The notes: generated by a model not told the origin, from the sequence alone. 45,186 nt of DNA from Candidatus Sulfopaludibacter sp. (GCA_031292755.1 JARLGM010000039.1:1-45186), one strand, 5' to 3'. Positions 1 through 9,180 are shown, counted from the first letter of the stretch. A program made the numbers and translations.

Positions 1-957
1 AGAATCGGGAAAGCAGCGTAATATGCCCACTTTGTCAGATTCTCGCGCAGAGCGCGAATTTCTTAGGTCGAGGCCGTAAATTCTCAGGGAACGTACCACC
101 GTTCCGGTTCCAGGATCTGAGGCTTGTTCCGCGGGACGGGACGACCGATCGTTTTCAGTGGAAGCGGATCCCGCTTCAGAAGCGTTCAGCCCAAACATCG
201 ACAATGGAATGTCGAGGACGATGTCATACTCCCCCTTTATACCGGTCATGTCCACAACGGGGCGGCCACCGCCGGCACCGAAATTCATCAGAAAGCGTGC
301 CAGATCAGTCATTGTTATCCACTTTGCATCGAATCGGACCGACGAAGTTGGTTCATTGACCGTAAAACTGACGGCGACGTTCCCCATCATTCCGCCAAAT
401 GGACGAGCCTGCTTCTTCGTCACGGTCGCTTGACCGTGTCTCCCTGGGCCCTCGCCGGCGCTATCACCGGAGTTCGCCGCCGCCCTTGAGGGCGATTCTG
501 TTAGCCTAGGGCCGCTATCGCCCACTACCAGGGCTGCGACGAGCTCTTCCCCGGGTTCACGATGTAAGGTTAATTTGAAACGATCTTCCAGCAGCGATTG
601 CAGCATAACATGAGCATCTCCCGTCCCGGCGCCGGCCGGCATCTTAGCCACAATGTCGAAGCGGTCTTTCATAAACCAATCGGGGCAGACGATCTGGAAG
701 GGCATTGCCTGAAACGCCTCAGTGACGAGTTGTCGCAGCGTCATGAAGGTGTATTCGGCGGTACTTCCGTGTATTTGCGCGCCAACCTTGATCCGCCCCG
801 ACATCGCCAACTGCCCGATTTGGTTCGGATCGATCCCCGTGGGCTTGATAGACGCCACCTCGAATTCCTGGCGGGGCGCCTGCTGCGCGTTACCGCCGAA
901 AACCAGCAGGGCGCTTGCCAGCAGCGCGTTGGCCAAGCCGATAAAGCGGGCCTTCAT
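1..957 (-). CDS. TIGR03435 family secreted protein (3' end beyond window)
   Basis: The frame opens at an ATG at 957 and stays open to base 1, giving 319 codons without a stop, so the C-terminus lies outside the window. A GGAAG stretch about 7 bases upstream can serve as ribosome binding site. The N-terminus is a signal peptide (MKARF, then a hydrophobic stretch ending near GNAQQ). It is followed by the family pattern FEVASIKP, a central LLEDRFKLTLHRE motif and a late block about 'vDmTGikGeYDi'. These are hallmarks of the TIGR03435 soil-associated family, which is greatly expanded in Solibacter-like Acidobacteria. Function is unknown; members are exported, typically 250-320 residues long. The last visible residues (after LDLRNSRS) do not clearly match the usual 'vevlVvDhvekpteN' ending, so the end may be divergent or shifted. 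Confidence 0.85.
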   Translation of the reverse strand, partial: MKARFIGLANALLASALLVFGGNAQQAPRQEFEVASIKPTGIDPNQIGQLAMSGRIKVGAQIHGSTAEYTFMTLRQLVTEAFQAMPFQIVCPDWFMKDRFDIVAKMPAGAGTGDAHVMLQSLLEDRFKLTLHREPGEELVAALVVGDSGPRLTESPSRAAANSGDSAGEGPGRHGQATVTKKQARPFGGMMGNVAVSFTVNEPTSSVRFDAKWITMTDLARFLMNFGAGGGRPVVDMTGIKGEYDIVLDIPLSMFGLNASEAGSASTENDRSSRPAEQASDPGTGTVVRSLRIYGLDLRNSRSARESDKVGILRCFPDS

Positions 958-1230
958 TTCCGGACTTCCACCTCCGGTTTAGTTCGACACCGCATTCACG
1001 CGGAAAGTTCCAGGCCCCATGCATACGTCGTAGGGAACGAAAGACACCCGATGAGGTGTGCTGACGGCCATTAGATAAACCCCGACGCCCTTTAGCGTCT
1101 ACAAATCCAAGTTGACGGTTTGTCGCCTCCGGTGAGAAGTCCCGATCCCGGATTAGGACCGATAAGTCTTCTGGGAAGCTCCGCCCGGGACGCGCCACTC
1201 GGAGCAAGGTCACGTCTGGCCGTCTCCAGC

Positions 1231-1314
1231 GACGCGATTTTCACCTACGGTAATCTGCGGGTGCCAGAATTATTTGAGGCGTCTCGTAAACGGCCACCGG
1301 TTGTTCGTTGACCA
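1231..1314 (-). pseudogene. decayed fragment of a paralogue of the neighbouring GT-C-like gene
   Basis: This stretch is a diverged copy of 1445-1530, which lies near the 3' end of the membrane-protein gene next to it. Both share the boundary word gacgcgatttt and align over about 85 bp at roughly 80% identity by eye, with small indels. Read on the minus strand it gives VNEQPVAVYETPQIILAP, then after a frameshift QITVGENRV. The intact gene has VNGQQVAVYEAPQLILAP and EITVGENRV. Differences fall mostly at silent or conservative positions, so this once coded for protein. No start codon or longer frame survives. It fits the tail of a former tandem paralogue whose body was deleted. The rest of 958-1345 (388 bp) shows no gene, apart from the ribosome binding site of the TIGR03435 gene. 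Confidence 0.6.
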
Positions 1315-1345
1315 TCGGGGCGGCACAATCCCGCGGCGACCGATT

Positions 1346-3208
1346 CTATTGTGGACGTGGATGCGTTTCGCGTGCGGTAGGCCGAACGCTGGTGACTATG
1401 CCGCTGATGCGCCCCGTGAAGCGCTCCGTGCTCCAATCGGGCTTGACGCGATTTTCGCCTACCGTGATTTCCTCGGGCGCCAGAATCAGTTGGGGCGCTT
1501 CGTAAACGGCGACCTGCTGTCCGTTGACCGTCGCCGTCAGTTTGCCAGCACCGGGGTCATACCTCACGCGAATCTCGGCGCGGATATCGTCGCGGCCCGG
1601 CAGTTCCGTTGCGATTCGCTTTTCGTCGAGCACCGAGACGAAACGCAGGCCGCCGGGGAGGTGCTCGGCATACAGGATGTAGCGATAGGGCTGGTGGCCC
1701 GTCACCAGGAGCGGTTCGCGATACCGATCCGGCTGCGGCCGGAATTCCGCCACGAAGCTGACGTCCACCGCGGGGTTCAGCATCGGCCGGACCCGGCGGG
1801 TGGGACTGAACCACCGCGCAATCCGCAGATAGGTGGCGGGCTGCTTCTTCAGCATGTCGCCGTAGGGCCCCTGGATTGCCAGGGCCAGGTTCACCGCCGC
1901 GCCCGATAGGATGGCGACGATCAGCGCGGCACGCAGTGCTGTGCGCGGACGTCCGCGAGTCCGATGGATCCACCCCGCGAGGTTCACCAGCGCGACCAGG
2001 AGTGCCATCGGCAGAAAGTCTACCTCGTAGCGCTGCGTGGTGAAGCCGGTAGCGTTCAGGAACAGGAAAACCGCCGCGGAAGAGAGCAGGGTGCTCCAGA
2101 GCAGTATCGACCGGCGGGCGAAGGGGACGAACAGCGCGGCCGCGACGAAGGGGGCCAGATACAAAACGCCGGCCGTGGGCTCGATGAAATAATCGTGCGG
2201 GAAAGCGTGGGTCACCGAACCGAACGGATAGCGGAATGCCAGCCGGATCCAGGGGAAGACGCGGCTGAACTCCGGCGGGCAGAGCAGCCAGAAGTAGCAA
2301 CCGGGCAGCAGATTCGCCAGCGCCAGCTTGATGCCGATGGGCTCGGGGCCGGTCAACAGGTAGCGAATGCCGAATTCGAACGGCTTGCCGAACCGCTCGT
2401 AGTTGTAGAGCGCCACCAACGATCCGGCCAGTGCGAAGGCCGCGGCGAAACCGGTTAATCTGGCGCGCGACCCGGCCAGCAGGATCGCCAGCCCGGCCAA
2501 AGCGAACAACCCGGCCATTCCCAGATGCGGGCGGCAGGAAATGGCCGCCCCGAAGAAGCAGCCTGACGCGGTGAGCCAGGCGATGCCGCGCGCCCGCGTT
2601 TTCGCTTCGACTCCGAGGGTAAGAAAGAACAGCCCGCCCGAAACGAAGAAATAGCCTCCGCCGATGGCGATTTCGTACACTGCCACGCGGTTCAGCAGGT
2701 AGGGCACGCCGGAGCAGAGCCCCAGTGCCAGGAGCATGGGCGCGAGCAACGCCAGACCCGGTTTCGCGCCGGCCATTTCCAGCCACCGAAGCAACACGCC
2801 GCAGGAAAACAGAAAGCCGCCGAAGCACAGCACAAACATGGCGAACCGCTCGGGCATATCGTGCCCGGTGAGCAGCAGCCACGGTGTGAACAGCAGCACG
2901 GCCGGTCCGGCGCCGTGGTACAGGTAATAGCGCCCGTGGAAATAGACCAGGTCGTGCACCTTATAGGAGTCGCTCAGCGCGGGGTCCCACGGATTGGAGG
3001 CGGCGAGCAACTGAGGAGACGGTCGCACCGGCAGCGCCAGGCGGCCGTGTGCCAGGGCCTGCCCGAGATAGTTGTAGTAGCCGGTCTGCGGCCCCATCCA
3101 GTCGAACCGCTCGCCAGTGGCTTGCAACTGCGACAGATAATAGGAGCCGACAGCCAGGATCGCCGTGCCAATCGTGCCCCAATACGCAAAACGGTTGATC
3201 TTCTGCAT
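1346..3208 (-). CDS. multi-pass membrane protein, GT-C-like glycosyltransferase with C-terminal lectin-like domain
   Basis: The 620-residue product begins with a membrane anchor (about residues 10-25), then a large extracytoplasmic loop carrying FDWMGPQTGYYNYLGQAL and SYKVHDLVYFHGRYYLYHG. About ten further hydrophobic helices run to around residue 440. This resembles the GT-C fold (PMT/ArnT-type glycosyltransferases using lipid-linked sugars), although I cannot point to a verified catalytic Asp. Residues about 470-610 are soluble and beta-rich (VSFVAEFRP, LTATVNGQQVAVYE, ITVGENRV), like a LamG/concanavalin-A-type sugar-binding domain. It starts 11 bases after the upstream glycosyltransferase stops, so the two are surely co-transcribed. 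Likely role: transfer of a sugar to an envelope glycan or protein. The substrate is not readable from the sequence. Confidence 0.7.
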   Translation of the reverse strand: MQKINRFAYWGTIGTAILAVGSYYLSQLQATGERFDWMGPQTGYYNYLGQALAHGRLALPVRPSPQLLAASNPWDPALSDSYKVHDLVYFHGRYYLYHGAGPAVLLFTPWLLLTGHDMPERFAMFVLCFGGFLFSCGVLLRWLEMAGAKPGLALLAPMLLALGLCSGVPYLLNRVAVYEIAIGGGYFFVSGGLFFLTLGVEAKTRARGIAWLTASGCFFGAAISCRPHLGMAGLFALAGLAILLAGSRARLTGFAAAFALAGSLVALYNYERFGKPFEFGIRYLLTGPEPIGIKLALANLLPGCYFWLLCPPEFSRVFPWIRLAFRYPFGSVTHAFPHDYFIEPTAGVLYLAPFVAAALFVPFARRSILLWSTLLSSAAVFLFLNATGFTTQRYEVDFLPMALLVALVNLAGWIHRTRGRPRTALRAALIVAILSGAAVNLALAIQGPYGDMLKKQPATYLRIARWFSPTRRVRPMLNPAVDVSFVAEFRPQPDRYREPLLVTGHQPYRYILYAEHLPGGLRFVSVLDEKRIATELPGRDDIRAEIRVRYDPGAGKLTATVNGQQVAVYEAPQLILAPEEITVGENRVKPDWSTERFTGRISGIVTSVRPTARETHPRPQ

Positions 3209-3219
3209 GTGCGCCGGAT

Positions 3220-6200
3220 TTACTCCACGACCAGTTCATCCACATCGGCGAACCGGCCGGTAGCCTCCTTACGGGCTTGTCCCAGGGCTCGAATCACGGC
3301 GATGTGCCGGCCCGGCGCCAGGCAGCATACGCGATAGCGGCTCTGCCACTGCGCTTCGGGCGCATACAGGTCCAGCACTCCCCTGCTGACGCCATCGATC
3401 AGCAGTTCGGCGAACCCGCGATTGGGAGCGCGCGTGAATACATAAGTCAGCCCTTGTCCGTCGAAAATCAGCGCCGCTTGGGCCCCCTTGGTATTGGTAT
3501 AGCTCACGGTGCGCTGCCACGCGGCGGGGAATTCGTCACTGTGGACCCATTTGCCGTGAAATCGCAAAGCCGGGTCGAAATCGTCGTACGTGCCCGGAGT
3601 CACCGGCGGAGCTGCGGGCACTTCGAGACACCGGCCATTGGCCTTCGCCAGAAACACTCCATCGCGTTCGAGCTCGGTCTGCGTACACTGCGCCAGAAAC
3701 TGGCGCAGGCCCCGCGATTCGTCAGGCGAATTCACCGCTTCGTTACGCCCAATAAAATATTGCAGCTTCCATGCATCCACGAGCTCGATCATCTGGGGCA
3801 GGTTGACGGCATTCTGAATCTTCGTCCAGGTGTCCCACTGGTGCCAGTTGTTTTCGTACACCGTGCCGCGCGCGTCCGCCAGGTCGTTATCGGAAACCAG
3901 CAGCATGGTGGAATTGGGGTGCTCGCGATTGTAATACTTCACCACCGCGCGGGCGGGCGCGTCCTCGTCCAGGTATCGCTCGAAGCCGTCCGGGCGGAAT
4001 TCATAATGCGCGTAAAACTTCTTGTGATACCAGCTCGACGCGGGAAGGAACCAGATGTCGATTCCGGTACAGAGCACCGCGCAGGCGATGAGGGCTCCAT
4101 ACAGCAGCCGCCGGTTTCGCCTGGCACTCGCCAGCAGGGCGGCAAACGGGATAAAGAGCAGGGGCAATCCGGCGTACAGATAGCGGGCGTTGGGTTCCGA
4201 GCGCAGCACCACGGTCATTGCTGCCAGGGCGATGACGGAGGCGCAGATCGCCGGCCGCCGCTTGCTCCAGAGCGCAACCAGCGCGAAGGGCGCCAGCAGC
4301 AGGTACTGAAAACCCATAGATCCGTTTTGCCCTTCGTAGAAGCGGGAAGTGAGAAAGGTCAGGTCGAAGGGAGTGCGCCATGTCAACGGCCGCCGAAAAC
4401 GATAGTCGCGAACCTCCGCGGCGCGGTCGAGCAGCGGCGAGGGAAACGTGCCGTTGAGGAACGGAAACACCGGATTGCCCGTCTTCAGCCACGCGATGGC
4501 ATAGGTGGGCAGCGCCGTGGCCAGCAGCAGAAGCAGGGCGAGCAGGCAGGGCGCAGGGCCTACGCGCTTCCAGTGACGGCGCACTTCCAGCGCCGCGAAA
4601 GGCATAGCCAGCACCACAAACGGCAGGGCGGCCAATTTTGTGGTGAGCGCCGCGCCGCCCAGCAGAGCGGCGGCATAAAGGAATTTGCGATTGCCGGTGT
4701 CGCCGAAACGCCAGACTGCCGTTAACATCGCGAGCAGCAGGGCGGCCAGCAGATTCTCCACGAAGAGTGAACCGGTGACCAGTTGCACCAGCGGAGAGGC
4801 AGCGAACAGCGCCACCAGCAGCAGGGCGGCAGCGCGCGGAAGCCACCGGCGGACGGCGGCATACAACAGGCCGGCCAGCGCCAGCAGCATGGCGAAGTTC
4901 AGCAGGCGCGCGGCAAGTTCGCCGCCCATCAGGTACACGATGGAGTAGGCCCAATCGGCGCCCATGGGCATCACTGCCCATAGCAGGCTGCCGGGCTGGA
5001 ACGTCATGGCATGATGCGCGGCCATGTTGACGGGAATGGCCAGGTGCATGGCCAGCCCGTCGGCGCTGATCTCCGGCTTCAGCGCCACCAGCCAGTGCGC
5101 CCCCAAAATGAAGGTGAGGAGTGCCAGGGCCGCGCGTTCCGCCACCGGGCGCGTTCTTCGCTGGCACATAGCGCGGACCCATCCGGCGAACCGGCGCGAC
5201 ACGCCGCGAAGATCCAGTGCGACCGGCAACAGCAGCACCGCGGCCCACACGGCGGGATAATTCACCGGCAGCCGCGCGGTGGCCAACATCGACAGAATAA
5301 AGATGCCCGTGCCGGTAAGCGTGGCGAGCAGTTCGTCATCCACAATGCGGCAGCCCAGCGCGCAGGCGGAGACTAGAAACAACAGGACTGCCGCCGGCGC
5401 CAGCGGTCCCGCGGCGAGCGTTGTGCCCACCAGCACCACGGCGCCCACTACCGGAATGTAGAAGCGCGGAGCAAACGCCAGCATCGGGACGGAGAACAGC
5501 ACGAAGAGGCGCACGTATCGCAAGAAGCGATCGAGGCCGATGGGGTGCCAGATCTCCTGCGCGAACAAATGGTTGCTCCGGAATCCGTACACTTCCAGGC
5601 CGAGAACGGCCGCGAAAATCACCCAGAGCAGCACGAAGGCCGCTCCCCCGGCGTGGCGCTTGCGGCCGTGCGACGGTCGAAAAATCAGCATCCGCTGCAC
5701 GACGAAGTTCACGAAGAACAGCGCCGATTCCACCATCAGCTTGGCGGCCACCGGATGAATCCCCAGGCTGGCACCGAGCAGCCGGATGCCGCCGTAAGAC
5801 GCGGCGCCGCTGACCGCCACCAGCGCCAGGTACTTCGGCAGAGTCGAAAGGTGGCGCTGTTGCGAATAAAACACCGAGCGCCGCACCATCCAATAGTTGA
5901 ACGCCACTGCCAGCACGCGCCCCAGAACCTGCGACGCCAGCACGTGCCCGCTGTGCCGGTACGCCAGGTAGAAGACCAGGTTGTCCAGCAGCGCGGTCGC
6001 GAGCGACACCGAAGTGAAGCGCAGCAGCACGAAGTAGATCTTCATCGAATCCACAAGCGGATTGAAATGCGACGACCGGTTGCCCGCCTCGTAGATGGTG
6101 CGGATGGGTTCTTCCGCCACCGGGATGGAGAGTTGATGCGCCAGGATCAGCATCTCCAGTTCAAACTCGTAGCCGCTGGATTCCAGCTGCAGAAGCTGCG

Positions 6201-6705
6201 GGAGCATGGTTACGGGGATGGCGCGCAGGCCGGTCTGCGTATCCCGCAGTTTGCAGCCCAGCAGCACGTGCATGATGGATCGCGTAAGCACATTGCCGAT
6301 GCGGCTGCGCAGCGGCACGGCGCCCTGGAAAGAACGCGACCCCAGCACCAGGCTCGCGCCTTTGCCCGCCGGCAATGCCGCCATCACGCGCGCGATATCT
6401 TCCGGATGGTGCTGCCCATCGGCATCCGCCGTCACGACGCCGGCTAGGTCCGGGTATTCGGCAAGCGCGAACCGGATGCCGGTCTTCAGCGCCGCTCCCT
6501 TGCCCAGATTGGTGTCATGGCGCAGCAGGCGCACTCCGGGGTACGCGGCAGCGCGCGCGAAAATGTCGGCCGATTCCGGTCCGCTGCCGTCATCGATGAG
6601 CACGATGGGAGCTCCGCCTTGCTCGCTCAGGGCGCCTACGACATCGATGAGCGCCGGGGATGGCCGGTATGCTGGGATGAGAATGGCGCAGTGACCGGGT
6701 ATCAC
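3220..6705 (-). CDS. GT2 glycosyltransferase - GtrA - GT-C-like - carbohydrate-binding fusion protein
   Basis: The frame is open from 6948, but the GTG at 6705 is the likely start. It overlaps the TGA of the upstream gene as GTGA, and protein-like sequence begins there (GHCAILIPAYRP). That gives 1161 residues. Residues 1-220 are a family 2 glycosyltransferase: DDGS at 38-41, NLGKGAALK at 66-74, DADGQH at 94-99. They resemble dolichol- or undecaprenyl-phosphate sugar synthases. Residues about 225-350 form a four-helix GtrA-like membrane domain. Residues about 365-1010 hold some 12-14 hydrophobic helices of ArnT/PMT type. The last 120 residues (LRFHGKWVHS to the end) look like a beta-sandwich sugar-binding module. 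GT2-GtrA pairs make and flip polyprenyl-phosphate sugars; the third part would use that sugar, so one polypeptide may carry the whole route. The function is inferred. Confidence 0.8.
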   Translation of the reverse strand: MIPGHCAILIPAYRPSPALIDVVGALSEQGGAPIVLIDDGSGPESADIFARAAAYPGVRLLRHDTNLGKGAALKTGIRFALAEYPDLAGVVTADADGQHHPEDIARVMAALPAGKGASLVLGSRSFQGAVPLRSRIGNVLTRSIMHVLLGCKLRDTQTGLRAIPVTMLPQLLQLESSGYEFELEMLILAHQLSIPVAEEPIRTIYEAGNRSSHFNPLVDSMKIYFVLLRFTSVSLATALLDNLVFYLAYRHSGHVLASQVLGRVLAVAFNYWMVRRSVFYSQQRHLSTLPKYLALVAVSGAASYGGIRLLGASLGIHPVAAKLMVESALFFVNFVVQRMLIFRPSHGRKRHAGGAAFVLLWVIFAAVLGLEVYGFRSNHLFAQEIWHPIGLDRFLRYVRLFVLFSVPMLAFAPRFYIPVVGAVVLVGTTLAAGPLAPAAVLLFLVSACALGCRIVDDELLATLTGTGIFILSMLATARLPVNYPAVWAAVLLLPVALDLRGVSRRFAGWVRAMCQRRTRPVAERAALALLTFILGAHWLVALKPEISADGLAMHLAIPVNMAAHHAMTFQPGSLLWAVMPMGADWAYSIVYLMGGELAARLLNFAMLLALAGLLYAAVRRWLPRAAALLLVALFAASPLVQLVTGSLFVENLLAALLLAMLTAVWRFGDTGNRKFLYAAALLGGAALTTKLAALPFVVLAMPFAALEVRRHWKRVGPAPCLLALLLLLATALPTYAIAWLKTGNPVFPFLNGTFPSPLLDRAAEVRDYRFRRPLTWRTPFDLTFLTSRFYEGQNGSMGFQYLLLAPFALVALWSKRRPAICASVIALAAMTVVLRSEPNARYLYAGLPLLFIPFAALLASARRNRRLLYGALIACAVLCTGIDIWFLPASSWYHKKFYAHYEFRPDGFERYLDEDAPARAVVKYYNREHPNSTMLLVSDNDLADARGTVYENNWHQWDTWTKIQNAVNLPQMIELVDAWKLQYFIGRNEAVNSPDESRGLRQFLAQCTQTELERDGVFLAKANGRCLEVPAAPPVTPGTYDDFDPALRFHGKWVHSDEFPAAWQRTVSYTNTKGAQAALIFDGQGLTYVFTRAPNRGFAELLIDGVSRGVLDLYAPEAQWQSRYRVCCLAPGRHIAVIRALGQARKEATGRFADVDELVVE

Positions 6706-7049
6706 CTGGGCCGGGTATCCTTGGACGCCGTCCTGTATTCGGGAGGCTCGGGGAGCACCGGGAGCGCTCTGCCGCGAAAGGCAGGGGCGGGCGGGCTGGC
6801 CGAGGTAAAGAAAAAATCGAAATAGCGATCGGCGTCCGGAGCGTTGACATTCCGCTCGCCCCACGCGGCCATTTCCCCCACGAAGTAGAACCAGCCGCCG
6901 ATGGGATCTCGCTGGGCCGCGAAATTCCGGCAGAACACGCAGCCGCACTCTTCCGCGAATCCGTGCTTCAGCCCCGCGTAGATCGCCGCCGTGGCTTCGC
7001 GATCATAGCGGACAACCTGGTCCCCGGCGCGCGCTTCTGTCATCGGCAT
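6702..7049 (-). CDS. small Cys-motif protein of unknown function
   Basis: The 115-residue protein begins MPMTEARAG. A second ATG at 7043 is possible, since GAAAG lies six bases before it. Residues 35-42 read CGCVFCRN, with three closely spaced cysteines, followed by GGWFYFVGEM at about 50-60. Similar short bacterial proteins share 'CxCxxCRNF...GGW.hFVG', but I know of no assigned function. The cysteine group could bind a metal; that is inference. Its TGA overlaps the GTG of the 1161-residue glycosyltransferase by the GTGA arrangement, so the two are translationally coupled and the gene heads the glycan operon. Confidence 0.7.
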   Translation of the reverse strand: MPMTEARAGDQVVRYDREATAAIYAGLKHGFAEECGCVFCRNFAAQRDPIGGWFYFVGEMAAWGERNVNAPDADRYFDFFFTSASPPAPAFRGRALPVLPEPPEYRTASKDTRPR

Positions 7050-7176
7050 CTTTCATCCACGGTACAACGAGACGAGAACGGATTGCCATCTTGCGGGTGA
7101 GCGCGGGCTATTCATCGTACCCGCGAATTTACCGGCAAAAGCGCGCCAGGGGACAGGCGTACTGTATATTGCAGGT

Positions 7177-7734
7177 GTGTACCTTGCGGCTCTTGTGGAA
7201 CTGGCGGTCTGCTGGGTGGTGTGGTGGTATCCGTTTATTTTAAGGGCGCCGCACCGGCAGAGTCGCGCCTCGATCGCGCAGCCCGGTCCCACTGGTCTCG
7301 GCCTGCTCCTGGAGGTCACCGCTTTCGCCATCGCCCTTCTGTTCCGGCTGCCAGCGGCCGCAGAGCCCGGCCTGCTGCGAATTCTGCCGTCCATGCTCCT
7401 CGGGCCCATCGCTCCGGTGCTGGGCTGGACGGCCGTGAAGCACCTGGGCCGGCAGTTTCGCATCACCGCCGGCCTGTATTGCGATCATCAACTAGTACAC
7501 ACCGGCCCGTATGCCGTGGTGCGCCATCCTATTTACGCGTCGCTGCTGGCGATCCTGGTCAGCACCCTGTTGCTTCTGACCCGTTGGCCGTGGGCGCTGG
7601 TTTCGCTGGCCGTCTTCCTGGCGGGCACGGAGGTCCGGGTACGGGCGGAGGACGGACTGCTCGACTCCCGCTTCGGCGCGCAATTCCAGGAGTATCGCCG
7701 CCACGTGCCTGCGTACATTCCGTGGCTGCGGTAG
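7177..7734 (+). CDS. isoprenylcysteine carboxyl methyltransferase (ICMT)-like membrane methyltransferase
   Basis: The 185-residue integral membrane protein has about four hydrophobic segments. It carries the C-terminal signature of the ICMT/phospholipid methyltransferase superfamily: HTGPYAVVRHPIYASLL at about 109-125, then EDGLLDSRFGAQFQEYRRHVPAYIP at the end. In the family the RHP motif and the late Glu-Tyr-Arg region bind S-adenosylmethionine. Bacterial members methylate lipids, isoprenoid-type or other membrane substrates, and the substrate here is unknown. The start is a GTG at 7177. A TATATT at 7165-7170 sits where a -10 box would put transcription almost on the start codon, but I see no convincing -35. 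The M28 peptidase gene follows after 30 bases on the same strand. Confidence 0.8.
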   Translation: MYLAALVELAVCWVVWWYPFILRAPHRQSRASIAQPGPTGLGLLLEVTAFAIALLFRLPAAAEPGLLRILPSMLLGPIAPVLGWTAVKHLGRQFRITAGLYCDHQLVHTGPYAVVRHPIYASLLAILVSTLLLLTRWPWALVSLAVFLAGTEVRVRAEDGLLDSRFGAQFQEYRRHVPAYIPWLR

Positions 7735-7764
7735 CGAGCGGACTCTTTGTGCGATATTGATTCT

Positions 7765-9162
7765 ATGTCTCGCCGCGCCTGTACCTTCGCCCTGCTGGCA
7801 CTCTCCGCCGCGGGCCTGAGCCGCTCGCAGGAACTGACCGAAAGGTATAAGCCCATCGCCGACAAATTGATCGACGCCGCCCTGGCCGACGACGAAGGCT
7901 ACAAGCGGCTGGAGTATCTCTGCTACCGGATCGGCAACCGCTTGAGCGGATCGGAATCGTTGCAGCGTGCCATCGCCTGGTCCGTGGAGCAGATGAAGGC
8001 GGTGGGCCTGACGAACGTGCGGGTCATCCCCACCAAAGTGCCCCACTGGGTGCGCGGCGCCGAATCTGCCCGGATGGTGGCGCCTGTCGATAAGCCTCTG
8101 CACATGCTGGGACTCGGGATGAGCATCGGCACGCCGCCGGGCGGCCTGACCGCGGACGTGGTCGCGGTATCCTCCTTCGACGAACTCATGGCGCTCGGCG
8201 CGGGCAAGGTCAAGGGCAGGATCGTGGTCTATAACTACGTGTTCCAGGGCTATGGGCCGGCGCGCGGCTACCGCTCCGGCGGCGCATCCCGCGCGGCAGC
8301 CCTGGGCGCTGTCGCGGTGCTGGTGCGCTCCGCCACGCCGCTCTCCATGCAGATTCCGCACACCGGAGCCATGGAATACGACGAGAAGCAGCCCAAAATT
8401 CCAGCCGCCGCCGTTTCGCCCGAGGATGCCGCCATGCTCCAGAGCCTGTATCGGGACGGCGTGCCGGTGCGGGTACACCTGGAGATGGGCGCGCGCACGG
8501 AGCCGGACGTCGATTCCGGCGACGTGATCGGCGAAATTCGGGGCAAGAGCCGTCCCGAAGAGGTGGTGGTGATTGGCGGCCACATCGATTCCTGGGACGT
8601 GGGGCAGGGAGCCCAGGATGACGGCGCGTCCATCATGGCCTGCCTGGAGGCGCTCGCACTGATTCATAAACTGGGCCTGCAGCCCGAGCGCACGCTGCGG
8701 GTGGCGTTCTGGGTGAACGAAGAGAACGGAGGGCGCGGCGGCGAGGCCTACCGGGAATTCGTGGGGGACAAGCTGAACAACCAGGTGGCCGCACTGGAAA
8801 TGGATGGCGGAGCGGAAGCGCCGCTGGGATTCGGCGCCGGTGTGGACCAGGATTCGCAGAAACTGCTCCAGCAGGTGGCCAAATTGCTGGACCGCATCGG
8901 CGCCGGCGAGATCACCGCCGGCGGGGGCGGGGAAGACATCGCTCCGCTGATTCGCGACGGCGTGCCGGGCCTCTCCGAGCGCACCGTGGGGACTCATTAT
9001 TTCGACTGGCACCATACCGAGGCCGACACCCTGGACAAAGTGAGCCCCGGCGATTTCCGCAAGAATGTGGCGGCGCTGGCCGTCATGAGCTACGCCCTCG
9101 CCGATATGCCGCAGCGCCTGACGGCCCCGGCAGGCGGTCGGCGCGGCGGCCCGGGACAGTAA
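7765..9162 (+). CDS. secreted M28 family zinc metallopeptidase (carboxypeptidase Q-like)
   Basis: The ATG at 7765 starts a signal peptide (MSRRACTFALLALSAAGLSRS), giving 465 residues; a GTG 18 bases upstream is less likely. A PA-type insert (about 110-235: GKVKGRIVVYNYVFQG, GAVAVLVRS) precedes the catalytic domain. The zinc ligands of the M28 family are visible: H273-x-D275 in GGHIDSWDVG, D285/D286 in QDDGAS, E319-E320 in NEENGG, and a late His within THYFDWHHTEADT. This matches the exported carboxypeptidase Q/aminopeptidase type that trims peptides in the periplasm or outside the cell. The C-terminal PAGGRRGGPGQ is a short disordered tail. It is closely followed (18 bases) by the DUF4159 gene. 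Confidence 0.9.
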   Translation: MSRRACTFALLALSAAGLSRSQELTERYKPIADKLIDAALADDEGYKRLEYLCYRIGNRLSGSESLQRAIAWSVEQMKAVGLTNVRVIPTKVPHWVRGAESARMVAPVDKPLHMLGLGMSIGTPPGGLTADVVAVSSFDELMALGAGKVKGRIVVYNYVFQGYGPARGYRSGGASRAAALGAVAVLVRSATPLSMQIPHTGAMEYDEKQPKIPAAAVSPEDAAMLQSLYRDGVPVRVHLEMGARTEPDVDSGDVIGEIRGKSRPEEVVVIGGHIDSWDVGQGAQDDGASIMACLEALALIHKLGLQPERTLRVAFWVNEENGGRGGEAYREFVGDKLNNQVAALEMDGGAEAPLGFGAGVDQDSQKLLQQVAKLLDRIGAGEITAGGGGEDIAPLIRDGVPGLSERTVGTHYFDWHHTEADTLDKVSPGDFRKNVAALAVMSYALADMPQRLTAPAGGRRGGPGQ

Positions 9163-9180
9163 CGCCGATATAATGAATTG

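Noticed and set aside
598..1213. Frames on both strands across the start of the TIGR03435 gene
   Set aside because: They lie out of frame with a well supported family member or in the decayed spacer and have no protein-like pattern.
7150..7170. Full promoter ahead of the ICMT-like gene
   Set aside because: TATATT is a fair -10 but the only -35-like word (GGGACA) lies nine bases away, which is too close.
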